In this document: in pieces, positions 7,767 to 17,554 of the stretch
Position numbering within the stretch: the first letter of the stretch is position 1
Layout: every line of letters begins with the position of its first letter
Assembly: GCF_900104765.1 (NCBI RefSeq)
Contig: NZ_LT629737.1
Location: forward strand, 2,790,001 to 2,854,000
From: Gillisia sp. Hel1_33_143
GTDB taxonomy: Bacteria > Bacteroidota > Bacteroidia > Flavobacteriales > Flavobacteriaceae
Length of the DNA stretch: 64,000 nucleotides
Direction: 5' to 3'
The notes under the pieces: generated by a model
Told to the model about the DNA's origin: nothing
Databases searched by the model: none
The model's input: only the letters and a program-made list of their open reading frames with translations
Program-made: the position numbers and the translations under genes

Positions 7767-10553
7767 ATGACTATAGATATTGCAAGCGTAGATCCCAAAC
7801 AAAATATCATCATTAAAGGTGCAAAATTGCACAACCTAAAAAATATAGATGTTGTTATTCCTAGAAATAAGCTAGTAGTAATAACCGGATTATCTGGATC
7901 TGGAAAATCTAGTTTAGCTTTTGATACACTTTATGCAGAAGGTCAAAGGAGGTATGTAGAGAGTTTATCTTCCTATGCAAGACAATTCTTAGGGAGATTA
8001 AATAAACCTAAAGTAGATTATATTAAAGGAATTGCTCCGGCAATTGCTATAGAACAAAAGGTTAACTCTACCAATCCACGTTCTACCGTAGGAACTTCAA
8101 CCGAGATCTATGATTATTTAAAACTACTTTTTGCAAGAATAGGAAGAACGTATTCCCCAATCTCTGGAGATGAAGTTAAAAAAGATACTGTTACAGATGT
8201 TATTAACTACGTAAAGGCGTTTGCAGAAGGAGAAAAATTATTGCTTCTTGCTCCACTCCTACTTGAAGAAGGGAGAGAAATTGAAGATAAGCTAAAGGTA
8301 CTTCTTCAACAGGGATACAGTAGAATAAAAATTAAAAATGAGGTTGTAAGAATTGATGAAGCTGTTACAGACAAGGTGAAGCTTGATGATATTTATCTGG
8401 TTGTAGATAGAATTGTAACCAAAGAAGAAGAAGATTTTTATAATAGACTCGCAGATGCATCTCAAACAGCATTCTTTGAAGGAAAGGGAGAGTTGTTCAT
8501 CGAAAGTATTTCAGATAATAAAATAAGACATTTCAGTAATAAGTTTGAGCTTGATGGAATACATTTCTTAGAACCTAATGTACATTTATTCAGTTTTAAT
8601 AACCCTTATGGTGCGTGTCCAAAATGTGAAGGTTATGGGGATGTTGTAGGGATAGATGAAGATCTAGTAATTCCTAATACCGGTCTCTCTGTGTATGAAA
8701 ATGCAATCTTCCCTTGGCGCGGTGAGAGTATGAGTTGGTACAAGAATGAACTTATTAATAATTCTCATAAATTTGATTTTCCTATACATAAGCCTTATTT
8801 CGATCTTTCTCAAGACCAAAAGGATCTTATTTGGAATGGAAATGAATATTTTGAGGGATTAAATACATTTTTTGAATTTTTAGAATCGAAGGCTTATAAA
8901 ATTCAGAATAGAGTAATGCTTTCAAGATATAGAGGAAAAACAAAATGTTCTCTATGTAAAGGAAAAAGACTGAGAAAAGAAGCCAACTATGTAAAGATTG
9001 GTGGAGCTACAATAACAGATCTTGTAGAAAAACCATTAGATAAAGTAAGAGCTTTCTTTAATGATTTAGAATTAAATGAGTATGATGCTCAAATAGCCAA
9101 ACGTTTGCTAGCCGAGATTAAAAACAGATTGCAATTTCTTTCCAATGTTGGGCTAGATTATTTAACAATTAATAGAAAATCCAATACTCTTTCTGGTGGA
9201 GAATCACAAAGAATTAATCTTGCTACCTCCCTTGGAAGTAGTTTAGTTGGATCTATGTATATCTTAGATGAACCTTCTATAGGACTACATCCTCGGGATA
9301 CAAAAAAGCTAATTGGAGTTTTAGAAGACCTAAGGGATCTAGGAAATACCGTGATTGTAGTGGAGCATGATGAAGACATTATGAAAGCTGCAGATGAAAT
9401 TATAGATATCGGCCCGGAGGCTGGTACACATGGAGGAGAATTAGTAGCTTCTGGCACCTATGCTGACATACTAAAATCAGATTCTCTTACCGCTCAATAT
9501 CTTAATGATTCTATGCGAATTGAAGTTCCAAAGAAAAGGAGGACTACTAAGCAATTCGCAAAGATTCTTGGGGCTAGAGAAAATAACTTAAAAAATATTG
9601 ATGTTACCTTCCCTCTAGGTGTATTTACAGCAGTTACAGGAGTATCCGGAAGCGGTAAAAGTACATTAGTTAAAAAGATTCTATATCCATCTATGCTTAA
9701 AGAGATTGGTGGTATTGGAGAAAAGGCTGGTCAGTTTTCTGCTATTGAAGGTAATTTTAAGAGCATTACATCTATAGAATTTGTAGATCAAAATCCTATT
9801 GGAAGATCATCACGTTCTAATCCTGTAACCTATATAAAGGCTTACGATGATATTAGAAATCTATTCGCAAATCAAAAATTGTCTGATATCAGAAATTTCA
9901 AGCCTAAACATTTTTCATTTAATGTAGATGGTGGAAGATGTGATACGTGTAAAGGAGAAGGCGAAGTGACCATAGAGATGCAATTTATGGCAGATGTGCA
10001 TTTAGAATGTGAAACCTGTAACGGAAAACGTTTTAAAAAGGAAGTTCTTGAGGTAACTTTTGCTGAGAAGAATATAGATGATATTTTAAAAATGACCATC
10101 GATGAAGCTTTGGGCTTCTTTTCTGAAAATAATGAAAATAAGATCACTAATAAATTAAGACCCCTACAAGAGGTAGGACTTGGATATGTTCAATTAGGGC
10201 AAAGCTCTTCTACTCTATCTGGCGGGGAAGCTCAGCGTATAAAGCTTGCATCATTCTTAGTAAAAGGAATAACTAAAGATAAAGCCTTATTTATATTTGA
10301 CGAACCGACCACGGGCTTGCACTTTCACGATATACAAAAACTACTAACCTCGTTTAATGCATTAATAGATAAAGGACACTCTATTATTGTTATTGAACAT
10401 AATATGGATTTGGTGAAATGTGCAGACCATGTAATAGATCTTGGTTTAGATGGTGGAGAAAATGGAGGTTACCTAATAGCGGCAGGCACACCTGAAGAGG
10501 TTGCGAAGAATAAGAAATCTTACACTGCACCCTATTTAAAGGAAAAACTTTAA
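7767..10553 (+). CDS. uvrA: excinuclease ABC subunit A
   Basis: 928 residues, close to the family norm. Two ABC ATPase modules: Walker A GLSGSGKSSL at 41-50 and GVSGSGKSTL in the second half. ABC signatures are LSGGESQRI and LSGGEAQRI; Walker B segments are MYILDEPSIGLHP and LFIFDEPTTGLHF. Zinc-binding cysteines appear as CPKCEGYG, CSLCKGKR, CDTCKGEG and CETCNGKR. It recognises bulky DNA lesions with UvrB in nucleotide excision repair. Single transcription unit: -7 box upstream and a perfect hairpin downstream. Confidence 0.97.
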   Translation: MTIDIASVDPKQNIIIKGAKLHNLKNIDVVIPRNKLVVITGLSGSGKSSLAFDTLYAEGQRRYVESLSSYARQFLGRLNKPKVDYIKGIAPAIAIEQKVNSTNPRSTVGTSTEIYDYLKLLFARIGRTYSPISGDEVKKDTVTDVINYVKAFAEGEKLLLLAPLLLEEGREIEDKLKVLLQQGYSRIKIKNEVVRIDEAVTDKVKLDDIYLVVDRIVTKEEEDFYNRLADASQTAFFEGKGELFIESISDNKIRHFSNKFELDGIHFLEPNVHLFSFNNPYGACPKCEGYGDVVGIDEDLVIPNTGLSVYENAIFPWRGESMSWYKNELINNSHKFDFPIHKPYFDLSQDQKDLIWNGNEYFEGLNTFFEFLESKAYKIQNRVMLSRYRGKTKCSLCKGKRLRKEANYVKIGGATITDLVEKPLDKVRAFFNDLELNEYDAQIAKRLLAEIKNRLQFLSNVGLDYLTINRKSNTLSGGESQRINLATSLGSSLVGSMYILDEPSIGLHPRDTKKLIGVLEDLRDLGNTVIVVEHDEDIMKAADEIIDIGPEAGTHGGELVASGTYADILKSDSLTAQYLNDSMRIEVPKKRRTTKQFAKILGARENNLKNIDVTFPLGVFTAVTGVSGSGKSTLVKKILYPSMLKEIGGIGEKAGQFSAIEGNFKSITSIEFVDQNPIGRSSRSNPVTYIKAYDDIRNLFANQKLSDIRNFKPKHFSFNVDGGRCDTCKGEGEVTIEMQFMADVHLECETCNGKRFKKEVLEVTFAEKNIDDILKMTIDEALGFFSENNENKITNKLRPLQEVGLGYVQLGQSSSTLSGGEAQRIKLASFLVKGITKDKALFIFDEPTTGLHFHDIQKLLTSFNALIDKGHSIIVIEHNMDLVKCADHVIDLGLDGGENGGYLIAAGTPEEVAKNKKSYTAPYLKEKL

Positions 10554-10562
10554 TGAAATATG

Positions 10563-10590
10563 ATAAGGTTCTCTATTAGGAGAACCTTAT
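10563..10590 (+). terminator. hairpin after uvrA
   Basis: A perfect 11-base stem, ATAAGGTTCTC/GAGAACCTTAT, with a 6-base loop, nine bases after the uvrA stop. The T-rich stretch is displaced by about 15 bases, so termination strength is uncertain. Confidence 0.65.
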
Positions 10591-10614
10591 CTAGCTTATA
10601 GGTATATTTTTCTT

Positions 10615-10631
10615 TTGGCACGCACTTTGTA
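10615..10631 (+). promoter_or_regulatory. sigma-54 (RpoN)-type promoter
   Basis: The sequence TTGGCACGCACTTTGTA matches YTGGCACGrNNNTTGCW except for T in place of C in the -12 GC. The GG (10617-10618) and GT (10629-10630) are separated by exactly 10 bases, the invariant sigma-54 spacing. Transcription would begin near 10642, 36 bases before the next gene. No TAnnTTTG box is seen in this leader. Confidence 0.6.
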
Positions 10632-10677
10632 TTAATTGATCTGGATTCCAACTAATTAATAATTTAAAACCGCTCCC

Positions 10678-11853
10678 ATGAAAAAAATTACTTTAATACT
10701 TGCCCTTTTCTTGGTTGGATTGAATGTTTCAGCTAAAGATTCAAATATTACGATTCCTTATAATTATGGTGAGGCGTTTATCTTTGTAGAACGCGGTGTT
10801 GAATTTGCCATTTTTCCAAATGGGGAATTTGATTTCTATTATAATCCTCAATTTTCAAGGACTGCAATTAGAAATATTCCAAATCCTGGATATAATATAA
10901 GTTATAATTCTGGTTATAATTATGATACGTTTGTACAGTACGATGATTTTGGCGCTGTAATCCAAATAGAAAGTGTTCCTGTTTATTATGATTATTACGG
11001 TAGAATAATTCGAGCAGGTAATGTAGACATCGCTTATAATAACAGAGGGAATATTGCTCGAGTTGGAGACATGTTCGTTTATTATAATGCTTTTGACAGA
11101 CCTGTAAGATATGCAGGGTTTATAAATGCCTACAATACAAGATATATTTCTAGACCTTGGCATAAATATTACATGAGACCACATCCAAATTATCGCGTAG
11201 TCTACTATGAACCATACAGAACATATTATGAGCCTAATAGATTAGATTATGTGGTATACTCCAACAATTATAATAATTACTATTATAACAATGGAAGAAG
11301 ATATGATTTCTATAGACCTGGACAGAATATTACAGTGTATAATTACGGAAGAAGAACTGCAGAAGTAAGAGATGTAAATTCACAATATTCTTATGATACT
11401 TCTAGAAGTGAGAATAATTCAAATACTTCCAATGTTAGAAGCAATCAAAATTCTGTAAGATCTTATCCCCGAGCAAGAACTTCTTCTTCATCACGAAGAG
11501 AAAGATCTCTTGTGAACAAACACGAGGAAGCTGTAAGAAATACCAGAGGAGCATCAACGACACAACCAAAGAGTACCAATGTTAATAGTTCAGTTTCTTC
11601 TAGCAGAGGAAGAATTTCTCAAACAGAAGTTGAAAATAGCAGAAATCCTGTTAGCAGAACTTCTAATACAGCTACTAGAGAAACGAACTCAAGAAGAAAT
11701 ACTGCTGTGAAAGCAGTCGAGACTACAACAAGAAATTCAAATAGTTCATCAGAAGCGAGAACAGAGCGAGGAAGTACGAGATCTAACCAGCCTCAATCTA
11801 TCCCTGTCTCAGAAAAAACAGAAAATACTAGAAGTTCTCGAGGAAGAGGATAA
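10678..11853 (+). CDS. secreted Tyr/Asn-rich protein with Ser/Arg-rich low-complexity tail
   Basis: 391 residues. The signal peptide MKKITLILALFLVGLNVSA is followed by a domain rich in Tyr and Asn (residues about 25-230, with tandem short segments such as YYDYYGRIIRAGNVDIAYNN). From about residue 235 a long Ser/Arg/Thr/Asn-rich disordered tail ends in RSSRGRG. I recall related flavobacterial proteins, sometimes misnamed after sperm basic proteins because of the Arg/Ser tail. The product is exported, perhaps a periplasmic or surface protein; function unknown. A sigma-54-like promoter precedes it and a terminator follows. Confidence 0.8.
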   Translation: MKKITLILALFLVGLNVSAKDSNITIPYNYGEAFIFVERGVEFAIFPNGEFDFYYNPQFSRTAIRNIPNPGYNISYNSGYNYDTFVQYDDFGAVIQIESVPVYYDYYGRIIRAGNVDIAYNNRGNIARVGDMFVYYNAFDRPVRYAGFINAYNTRYISRPWHKYYMRPHPNYRVVYYEPYRTYYEPNRLDYVVYSNNYNNYYYNNGRRYDFYRPGQNITVYNYGRRTAEVRDVNSQYSYDTSRSENNSNTSNVRSNQNSVRSYPRARTSSSSRRERSLVNKHEEAVRNTRGASTTQPKSTNVNSSVSSSRGRISQTEVENSRNPVSRTSNTATRETNSRRNTAVKAVETTTRNSNSSSEARTERGSTRSNQPQSIPVSEKTENTRSSRGRG

Positions 11854-11888
11854 AATCTAAATAATTTTTTGGTTGGTTAGTTAGTTAG

Positions 11889-11930
11889 AAAATCCTTAGT
11901 GTTTGTTTATATCACAACGCTGAGGATTTT
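11889..11930. terminator. hairpin between the secreted protein gene and the flippase gene
   Basis: AAAATCCTTAGTG (11889-11901) pairs with CGCTGAGGATTTT (11918-11930) over 13 bases with two G-U pairs and a 16-base loop. T-rich flanks on both strands suit the convergent genes on either side. Confidence 0.7.
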
Positions 11931-11934
11931 TGTA

Positions 11935-13401
11935 TTATATAACTCTAGCTTTCTTTAAATATTTCTGCATTAAGATGGTTATATCATCAGAAAAATTAAA
12001 TTTTAGAGCTACGAACAAATATATTATGCTTACTACGATAGATTTCAGTGCTATATTGATAAAGGGATGGAAAGGAAACTCCCATATATAAAATGCCCCA
12101 CAAAGTGCAGCAGAGAAAAGCAGAATATATAAAGTCTTATTGGTAAACGGATGCATTTTAAACTTTGAAATTACTATAAAAATTTTGGCAGTATTGAATA
12201 TAAAAAATGCTAAAAAGGTAGCAATAGCTGCTCCCATTATTCCATAAGTAGGTATTAGAATAAGGTTAAAAACATACGCAAGTATGGCTAATGCAACTCC
12301 TATTACGAGTACCAAGCGGTAATAATCTGAATTAAAAAGTATACTATTATTACTTCCTAACATATTATCGTACAGTTTAACCAGTGAAATTAAGAGAACA
12401 ATAAAGCTACTAATTTGGTATTGGGGAGGCATTAAGGAGTATAACTGATTTAGATTTACCATGATGAGAATAAATATCAAAGCACTCACAACTAATAGGC
12501 TTAGAGAACTTCGCTTATAAAGATCTCTCATCCCTACCCTATCTCTTTCATTTAGCATAGTTGCAGTAAGGGGATGAATAATTTGATGCATGGCTTTCTG
12601 CGGAACAGAGATAACCGTTGCTATATATACCGCTATTCCATAGATCGCAACATTTTCTATAGGTAGATAATGCTCTATCATTACTTTATCTAAATCTAAT
12701 AAGATCATAGCTACCGATCCCGCAATTAAGATTAAAGCAGAATATTTTAAAACCGTAATAAAGTTCATAGGCATCTGTAAACTAAATGTTGGTCTATAAA
12801 GACGAAACGCATAAAACATCATAGCAAAAGCTCTAAAAATGAATACACCAGCCATCCAATAGATAAATTGAGAAACCGAGATCAACTTTAAGTAAACCGC
12901 AAATAATAAAAGGGTGATACAAATTCTATGAAAGACCTCTTTCATAAAGTTACCAAAAACACTCTGATAATGAACTTTAGACCACGCAAAGAAGATTTCA
13001 AAATAGGCGGTTGCTAAAGCAATTACAAAAATTAACCAAATATAGGGTTGTACTAATTTGTTACCAGACTCAAAATAATCGAGTAACATACTGTAACTAA
13101 ACAAGCTTATTAAACCTATAATGATGGATACAATAAGCGGAAGAAATACTATCAGATTTAATAACTTATCTCTATCAAGTTTTGTTTTATAAGACGAATA
13201 AAACTTAACTAATGTATTATGCACACCAAAATCTAAAATTGGCCATATCAAATTAGCTGCTGAGAGTAGAAAACCTACCAATCCATAATATTCTTTTTCA
13301 AGAAAATAGGTAAAAAGAAATAGCGTGTTTATTGCACCAATTCCAAAACCAAAATATGTGGTTATTATGTTTTTAAAAGACTGATTTAGAATAACTCCCA
13401 T
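11935..13401 (-). CDS. polysaccharide/lipid-linked oligosaccharide flippase, Wzx-like
   Basis: 488 residues with about 12-14 hydrophobic segments spread along the length and short loops. The N-terminus (FKNIITTYFGFGIGAINTLF) and the mid-protein GVHNTLVKFYSSYK are typical of the polysaccharide biosynthesis (MATE-like) export family. It would flip a lipid-linked glycan across the inner membrane. Last gene of a four-gene minus-strand operon (DUF4834, YfhO-like, glycosyltransferase, flippase) with gaps of 26, 14 and 12 bases. The substrate cannot be deduced. Confidence 0.85.
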   Translation of the reverse strand: MGVILNQSFKNIITTYFGFGIGAINTLFLFTYFLEKEYYGLVGFLLSAANLIWPILDFGVHNTLVKFYSSYKTKLDRDKLLNLIVFLPLIVSIIIGLISLFSYSMLLDYFESGNKLVQPYIWLIFVIALATAYFEIFFAWSKVHYQSVFGNFMKEVFHRICITLLLFAVYLKLISVSQFIYWMAGVFIFRAFAMMFYAFRLYRPTFSLQMPMNFITVLKYSALILIAGSVAMILLDLDKVMIEHYLPIENVAIYGIAVYIATVISVPQKAMHQIIHPLTATMLNERDRVGMRDLYKRSSLSLLVVSALIFILIMVNLNQLYSLMPPQYQISSFIVLLISLVKLYDNMLGSNNSILFNSDYYRLVLVIGVALAILAYVFNLILIPTYGIMGAAIATFLAFFIFNTAKIFIVISKFKMHPFTNKTLYILLFSAALCGAFYIWEFPFHPFINIALKSIVVSIIYLFVALKFNFSDDITILMQKYLKKARVI

Positions 13402-13413
13402 GGTCTATCTAAT

Positions 13414-14697
13414 CTATTTATTTAAGAGCTTTACTAATTTAGCAGTAAGTGATCTTCTACTATATTGTTCAATATTGTAGCTGTGCGAAGTAAGCTTATT
13501 CTGCTTATAAAGTTGATATAGTTTTAAAATATATTCCTTTAATTTTTTTCCCTCTTTGTAATTAAAAAATTGCCCTGCATTGGTATTTTCTAACAATCTT
13601 ATAACATCCCACTGTTCAGGACCTATTGCAAGAATTGGCCTTTTGGCCATCATATATTCAAACAGTTTCCCGGGAATTATACCTCTTGTATCTATACTAT
13701 CTATTTCTATAAGTAATAATACACTAGCACGCTTTTGTATATTGATTGCCTCCTTATGAGGTACGTAACCTAAAATCTCTAAATTATTATCAAGTTTAAA
13801 ATTTTTGATACTATTTATCACTTCTTCGCTTACTGTACCAATAAGTTTTAATTTAAAATTCTTAGCAAAATCTTTATCTTCCATGATCAACTCCTCGAGC
13901 ACTTTCCACAGATTAATTGGATTTCTTCCGGAAAGAAGTGATCCAATATGAGATATAGTAAAATGTTCATCTAAAGCTTTCAAAGTATCATTTAGTTTTC
14001 CATCATACCCATTAGTAATAATAGAAATAGGCTTCTTAGTAATTTTACTAAATTCATTCTTTGTGGTATAACTAGTTACTATAATTCTGTCTGCCGTATT
14101 TAAAACTACATTTTCAAACTTGAGATGTTTTTTTCTAGAGCGTTCAGAAAGCTTAAGCTTCTCATGGTATCCAATCTGAGTCCAAGGATCTCGAAAATCT
14201 GCGAACCATTTAATATCATATTTCTGTTTGAGTTTTAGGCCTATTAAATGCACGCTATGTGGCGGACCGGTAGTAATAACGGCATCAATATTATTTTCTG
14301 AAAGATACTTGGAGAGATAGCTAACTGATGGCTTCACCCAAAATTTTCTGGCATCCGGAATAAAAAAATTACCGCGAATATAAAGCATCAATTTTTGAAG
14401 GATACTTTGCTTCTCTTCATCTGCGATAATACCAGAACTTATCTTTGTTGCACCTTTCTTAGAAAATATCTTTGCCAGAAAATAAGGTTCAAAAATCCTC
14501 CCTTTTAAAATGGTAATATCCTTCGGAACTTCCTTTAGAAAGGATTCATCAAGCATAGGATAATCTGGGTCTTTCGGGATAAAAACAATGGGTTCAATTC
14601 CAAATTCTTTAAGATACTTAACAAATTTCAACCACCGCTGCACTCCCGGTCCGCCGGCAGGTGGCCAATAATAGGTAACAATTAGAACTTTCTTCAT
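13414..14697 (-). CDS. GT4-type glycosyltransferase
   Basis: 427 residues. The N-terminal Rossmann domain begins MKKVLIVTYYWPPAGGPGVQ, with the glycine-rich acceptor loop, and includes ITTGPPHSVHLIGL and FADFRDPWTQIGY. The C-terminal domain has HIGSLLSGRNP and the GT-B nucleotide-sugar segment IPGKLFEYMMAKRPILAIGP. It transfers a sugar to a glycan intermediate at the cytoplasmic face; donor and acceptor unknown. It lies between the flippase and the YfhO-like gene in one operon. Confidence 0.9.
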   Translation of the reverse strand: MKKVLIVTYYWPPAGGPGVQRWLKFVKYLKEFGIEPIVFIPKDPDYPMLDESFLKEVPKDITILKGRIFEPYFLAKIFSKKGATKISSGIIADEEKQSILQKLMLYIRGNFFIPDARKFWVKPSVSYLSKYLSENNIDAVITTGPPHSVHLIGLKLKQKYDIKWFADFRDPWTQIGYHEKLKLSERSRKKHLKFENVVLNTADRIIVTSYTTKNEFSKITKKPISIITNGYDGKLNDTLKALDEHFTISHIGSLLSGRNPINLWKVLEELIMEDKDFAKNFKLKLIGTVSEEVINSIKNFKLDNNLEILGYVPHKEAINIQKRASVLLLIEIDSIDTRGIIPGKLFEYMMAKRPILAIGPEQWDVIRLLENTNAGQFFNYKEGKKLKEYILKLYQLYKQNKLTSHSYNIEQYSRRSLTAKLVKLLNK

Positions 14698-14711
14698 TAG
14701 TTAATTGTCTA

Positions 14712-17147
14712 TTATGATTGTTTCTTGAAGAAATCTTTTTCCTTGAAACCATAGAAAAGCCCACCCAAAAGTAAGCCGAATAACAATATTGAACTTATTA
14801 AAGATATCGTACCACCTGTTTGAATAACCTCAGGTTCAAACTTAAAAGTAATAGTATGATCTCCAGCAGGCACTTTTAATCCTCTTAAAATATAGTCTAC
14901 TCTAAAATTAGGGACTTCTTTGGTATCTATAAAAGATTTCCACCCATGTGCATAGTACATTTCAGAAAAGACAACAAGCTGTGAATCATTAGATTTAAAA
15001 CTATATATTAATTCATTAGGTTCATTCTTTTTCAATTGAATAGAACCATCTGAAGTAGTTAATTCTTCTGTACCCACCAAGTCTTTAAATTTAGTATCTA
15101 TTATTGCGGTATTTGTCAAATCTGTATCGCCAAGCGCTATTATTTCTTGATTAGCAGTTTCTACCCATGACACATCATTAACAAACCACGCATTCCCAAA
15201 TGCACCTGGGTTTTCCTGTGCTACAGGTTGTGCCTCTGTAGGCACTATAAAATATTTCACATTTAGCATGTTTAATATTTTCATATTATTATTTGCTATA
15301 TAAAAATCAAATAGATCTTGCATTCTTGCAGGCTTAGCCGCATGATATCCCCCTATTGAATTATGGAAATATGAAGTTCGTGCACTGTTAAAAGGACTCT
15401 CAGAAACATCAAAAACTCTGAACCTAGAATTATCATGAAGAATATCAGCGTCTGCCTGTCTCTTTTGAAATGGTTCATTAACCACTCTAGAGGCTACAAA
15501 GTTCTCGTTATTAACATATCTTCTGTCAACAATTACTAAATCTGCTAGTATTAAAACTGCAAACCCTAAAATAATTAGATTTTTAGATGCTTTTTCTTTC
15601 AAGTATGCCCAAATGAATCCGGCAGATAAAAGAACAAAAATTAGTGATCTGATAGTATCTGAAGTAAATATAGATTTCCTATCATCTTTTAGAGCACGAA
15701 CAAATTCTGCTCCCATTTGCTGAATATATACATTATCACTACCTCCACTAAAATTGAATAACATAGATTTAAATAAAAGAAAAATAAGAGCAATTCCTCC
15801 AGTAATAATTGTTGCCCATTTTAAAGCGTGCTCTTTTTCCTCTTTCTTCTCAAAATCATTAAAGAGTCTATATAAGCCGAATATAGCTAAGACAGGAACA
15901 CAAAGTTCCACCAGAATTTGTATAGAAGAAACCGCTCTAAATTTATTATATAAAGGCACTATTTCAATAAAGAACTGAGTTAAAAACTCAAAATTCTTAC
16001 CCCATGAGAGCATTAATGCTAATACAGTTCCCCCTACAATCCACCACTTCAATCTACCCTTAATAAGAAAGAGTCCAAAGACGAATAAAAATATTATCGT
16101 TGCACCTATATAAGCCGGAGCACCCACAAAAGGCTGAGAACCCCAATATGTTGGAGCGCTTTCTGCAAAGTCTTTCGCTTGAAGAGGACTAGCTCCCATT
16201 TTTAATAATTGCTGATACATCTCCGATTTCTCATTCAATTTCTCTGAGCTAGAGCCTCCCATGAATCTTGGAATGAATAAATTGAAGGTTTCTGCTATTC
16301 CATAGCTATATTCTGTTATATAATCGAAATCTAAACCACTAGCTTTTTTCTGACTTCCATCAGGACCAATTGTTAAACCATTATCACCACGCGTGCTAAA
16401 TTCTGTATATTCTTGAGTTGCCATTAAATTGGTAGCATTAGCTCCAATAGCTAAAACTACAGCTAAAACCATTACGCCTAATGCTTTAAAATACTGAGGT
16501 AACTGTTTCTTTTTAAAAGCATCCACTAAATAAGCAATTCCTAAAATCACCACTAATATTAATAAGTAATACGTCATTTGAAAGTGATTGGCACCAATTT
16601 CAAGCGCCATAGCAAATGCTAAGAGCAAAAATCCTGCAATATATCTGCTTCTAAAGCAAAGCAATATTCCTGCAAGAACCATAGGCATATAAGCAATAGC
16701 ATGTGCCTTTGCATTATGTCCCACTCCTAAAATGATTATAAGATAAGTTGAAAAACCAAATGCTAAAGCACCAACAAAGGCGAGCTTATAGTCTAGCTTT
16801 AATACTAGTAGAAGTATATAAAACCCTAAAAAATACAGGAATAAGTAATCTGCAGGTCGCGGTAAAAATCTTAGAGCTAGATCCAGATCTTTAATAAAAT
16901 TATTTGGATAATAAGCACCTAACTGATAAGTAGGCATTCCACCAAAAGCAGCATCTGTCCAATAGGTTTCTTCTCCAGTTTCAGTTTTAAAATCTTTTTG
17001 TTGCTTGCTCATCCCGATATATTGAGCAATATCACTTTGCAAGATCTCTTTACCTTGCAAAACCGGATTAAAATAAGCTAGAGAAATAATAATAAATCCT
17101 AAGAATACTAAAAGATGCGGGAGAATAGTTTTTACAGACCTAAACAT
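14712..17147 (-). CDS. YfhO-family multi-pass membrane protein (GT-C-like)
   Basis: 811 residues. An N-terminal hydrophobic segment is followed by about ten more to roughly residue 540, then a large extracytoplasmic domain and a last membrane segment near the C-terminus (ISLISSILLFGLLLGGLFYG). The first loop contains QSDIAQYIGMSKQQ and TYWTDAAFGGMPTYQ, characteristic of YfhO-like proteins with a GT-C glycosyltransferase layout. In Bacillus and Listeria, relatives glycosylate surface polymers; here a role in glycan assembly is inferred from the neighbouring glycosyltransferase and flippase. Confidence 0.88.
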   Translation of the reverse strand: MFRSVKTILPHLLVFLGFIIISLAYFNPVLQGKEILQSDIAQYIGMSKQQKDFKTETGEETYWTDAAFGGMPTYQLGAYYPNNFIKDLDLALRFLPRPADYLFLYFLGFYILLLVLKLDYKLAFVGALAFGFSTYLIIILGVGHNAKAHAIAYMPMVLAGILLCFRSRYIAGFLLLAFAMALEIGANHFQMTYYLLILVVILGIAYLVDAFKKKQLPQYFKALGVMVLAVVLAIGANATNLMATQEYTEFSTRGDNGLTIGPDGSQKKASGLDFDYITEYSYGIAETFNLFIPRFMGGSSSEKLNEKSEMYQQLLKMGASPLQAKDFAESAPTYWGSQPFVGAPAYIGATIIFLFVFGLFLIKGRLKWWIVGGTVLALMLSWGKNFEFLTQFFIEIVPLYNKFRAVSSIQILVELCVPVLAIFGLYRLFNDFEKKEEKEHALKWATIITGGIALIFLLFKSMLFNFSGGSDNVYIQQMGAEFVRALKDDRKSIFTSDTIRSLIFVLLSAGFIWAYLKEKASKNLIILGFAVLILADLVIVDRRYVNNENFVASRVVNEPFQKRQADADILHDNSRFRVFDVSESPFNSARTSYFHNSIGGYHAAKPARMQDLFDFYIANNNMKILNMLNVKYFIVPTEAQPVAQENPGAFGNAWFVNDVSWVETANQEIIALGDTDLTNTAIIDTKFKDLVGTEELTTSDGSIQLKKNEPNELIYSFKSNDSQLVVFSEMYYAHGWKSFIDTKEVPNFRVDYILRGLKVPAGDHTITFKFEPEVIQTGGTISLISSILLFGLLLGGLFYGFKEKDFFKKQS

Positions 17148-17173
17148 TATGAAGTTTTTAATAGGCCCGAAAA

Positions 17174-17446
17174 TTAATCAATTTCTTCGTAATCGATATA
17201 CTCCCCTACCTTTTTATTGGCCTTTCGAGAATTATTTGGCTTCTTCTCAATTACCACATCACCTTCTTTCTTAGATCTTTTTGAAGGTTGTTGATTAAAT
17301 TGTTGCTGAAATTTGCTACCTATTCTTTTAAGGAAGTATTTCAGTATCATTGGCCCAAACCATTTTATTAAAAGTTTGAAACCAAAATAGATCAGCATTA
17401 TGATCAGAACCGTCTTTAATATGCTTTCAAATGAAGCTTCGTACAT
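17174..17446 (-). CDS. DUF4834-type small membrane protein
   Basis: 90 residues: one hydrophobic segment (about residues 9-24) followed by a basic, Gln-rich and Lys-rich tail ending KKVGEYIDYEEID. The layout fits the DUF4834 family of Bacteroidota. It is first in the glycan-related minus-strand operon, with its own -7 box at 17463-17470. Function unknown. Confidence 0.8.
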   Translation of the reverse strand: MYEASFESILKTVLIIMLIYFGFKLLIKWFGPMILKYFLKRIGSKFQQQFNQQPSKRSKKEGDVVIEKKPNNSRKANKKVGEYIDYEEID

Positions 17447-17462
17447 CTTTCTTCAGTTTGTG

Positions 17463-17470
17463 CAAAATTA
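17463..17470 (-). promoter_or_regulatory. -7 box for the DUF4834-yfhO-glycosyltransferase-flippase operon
   Basis: The minus strand reads TAATTTTG followed by CAC, a TAnnTTTG match 16 bases before the DUF4834 start at 17446. Confidence 0.5.
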
Positions 17471-17525
17471 CTATTATAGCCAGACAAATTCCGTATTTAA
17501 CTCCTAAAAAATTAATAAAATCGTC

Positions 17526-17533
17526 TATATTTG
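17526..17533 (+). promoter_or_regulatory. -7 box for the 328-residue transporter-like gene
   Basis: TATATTTG, consensus -7 element, 21 bases before the ATG at 17555. Confidence 0.5.
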
Positions 17534-17554
17534 ATTGTTTAAAAAGCACCACAC

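Noticed and set aside
9158-10147. Minus-strand frames inside uvrA (9158-9457, 9872-10147)
   Set aside because: Opposite strongly conserved UvrA sequence; Ser-rich artefact translations.
10855-11184. 109-codon minus-strand frame opposite the Tyr/Asn-rich secreted protein
   Set aside because: The repetitive TAT/AAT-rich codons leave the antisense strand free of stops by composition; the protein is low-complexity Ile/Ser with no support.
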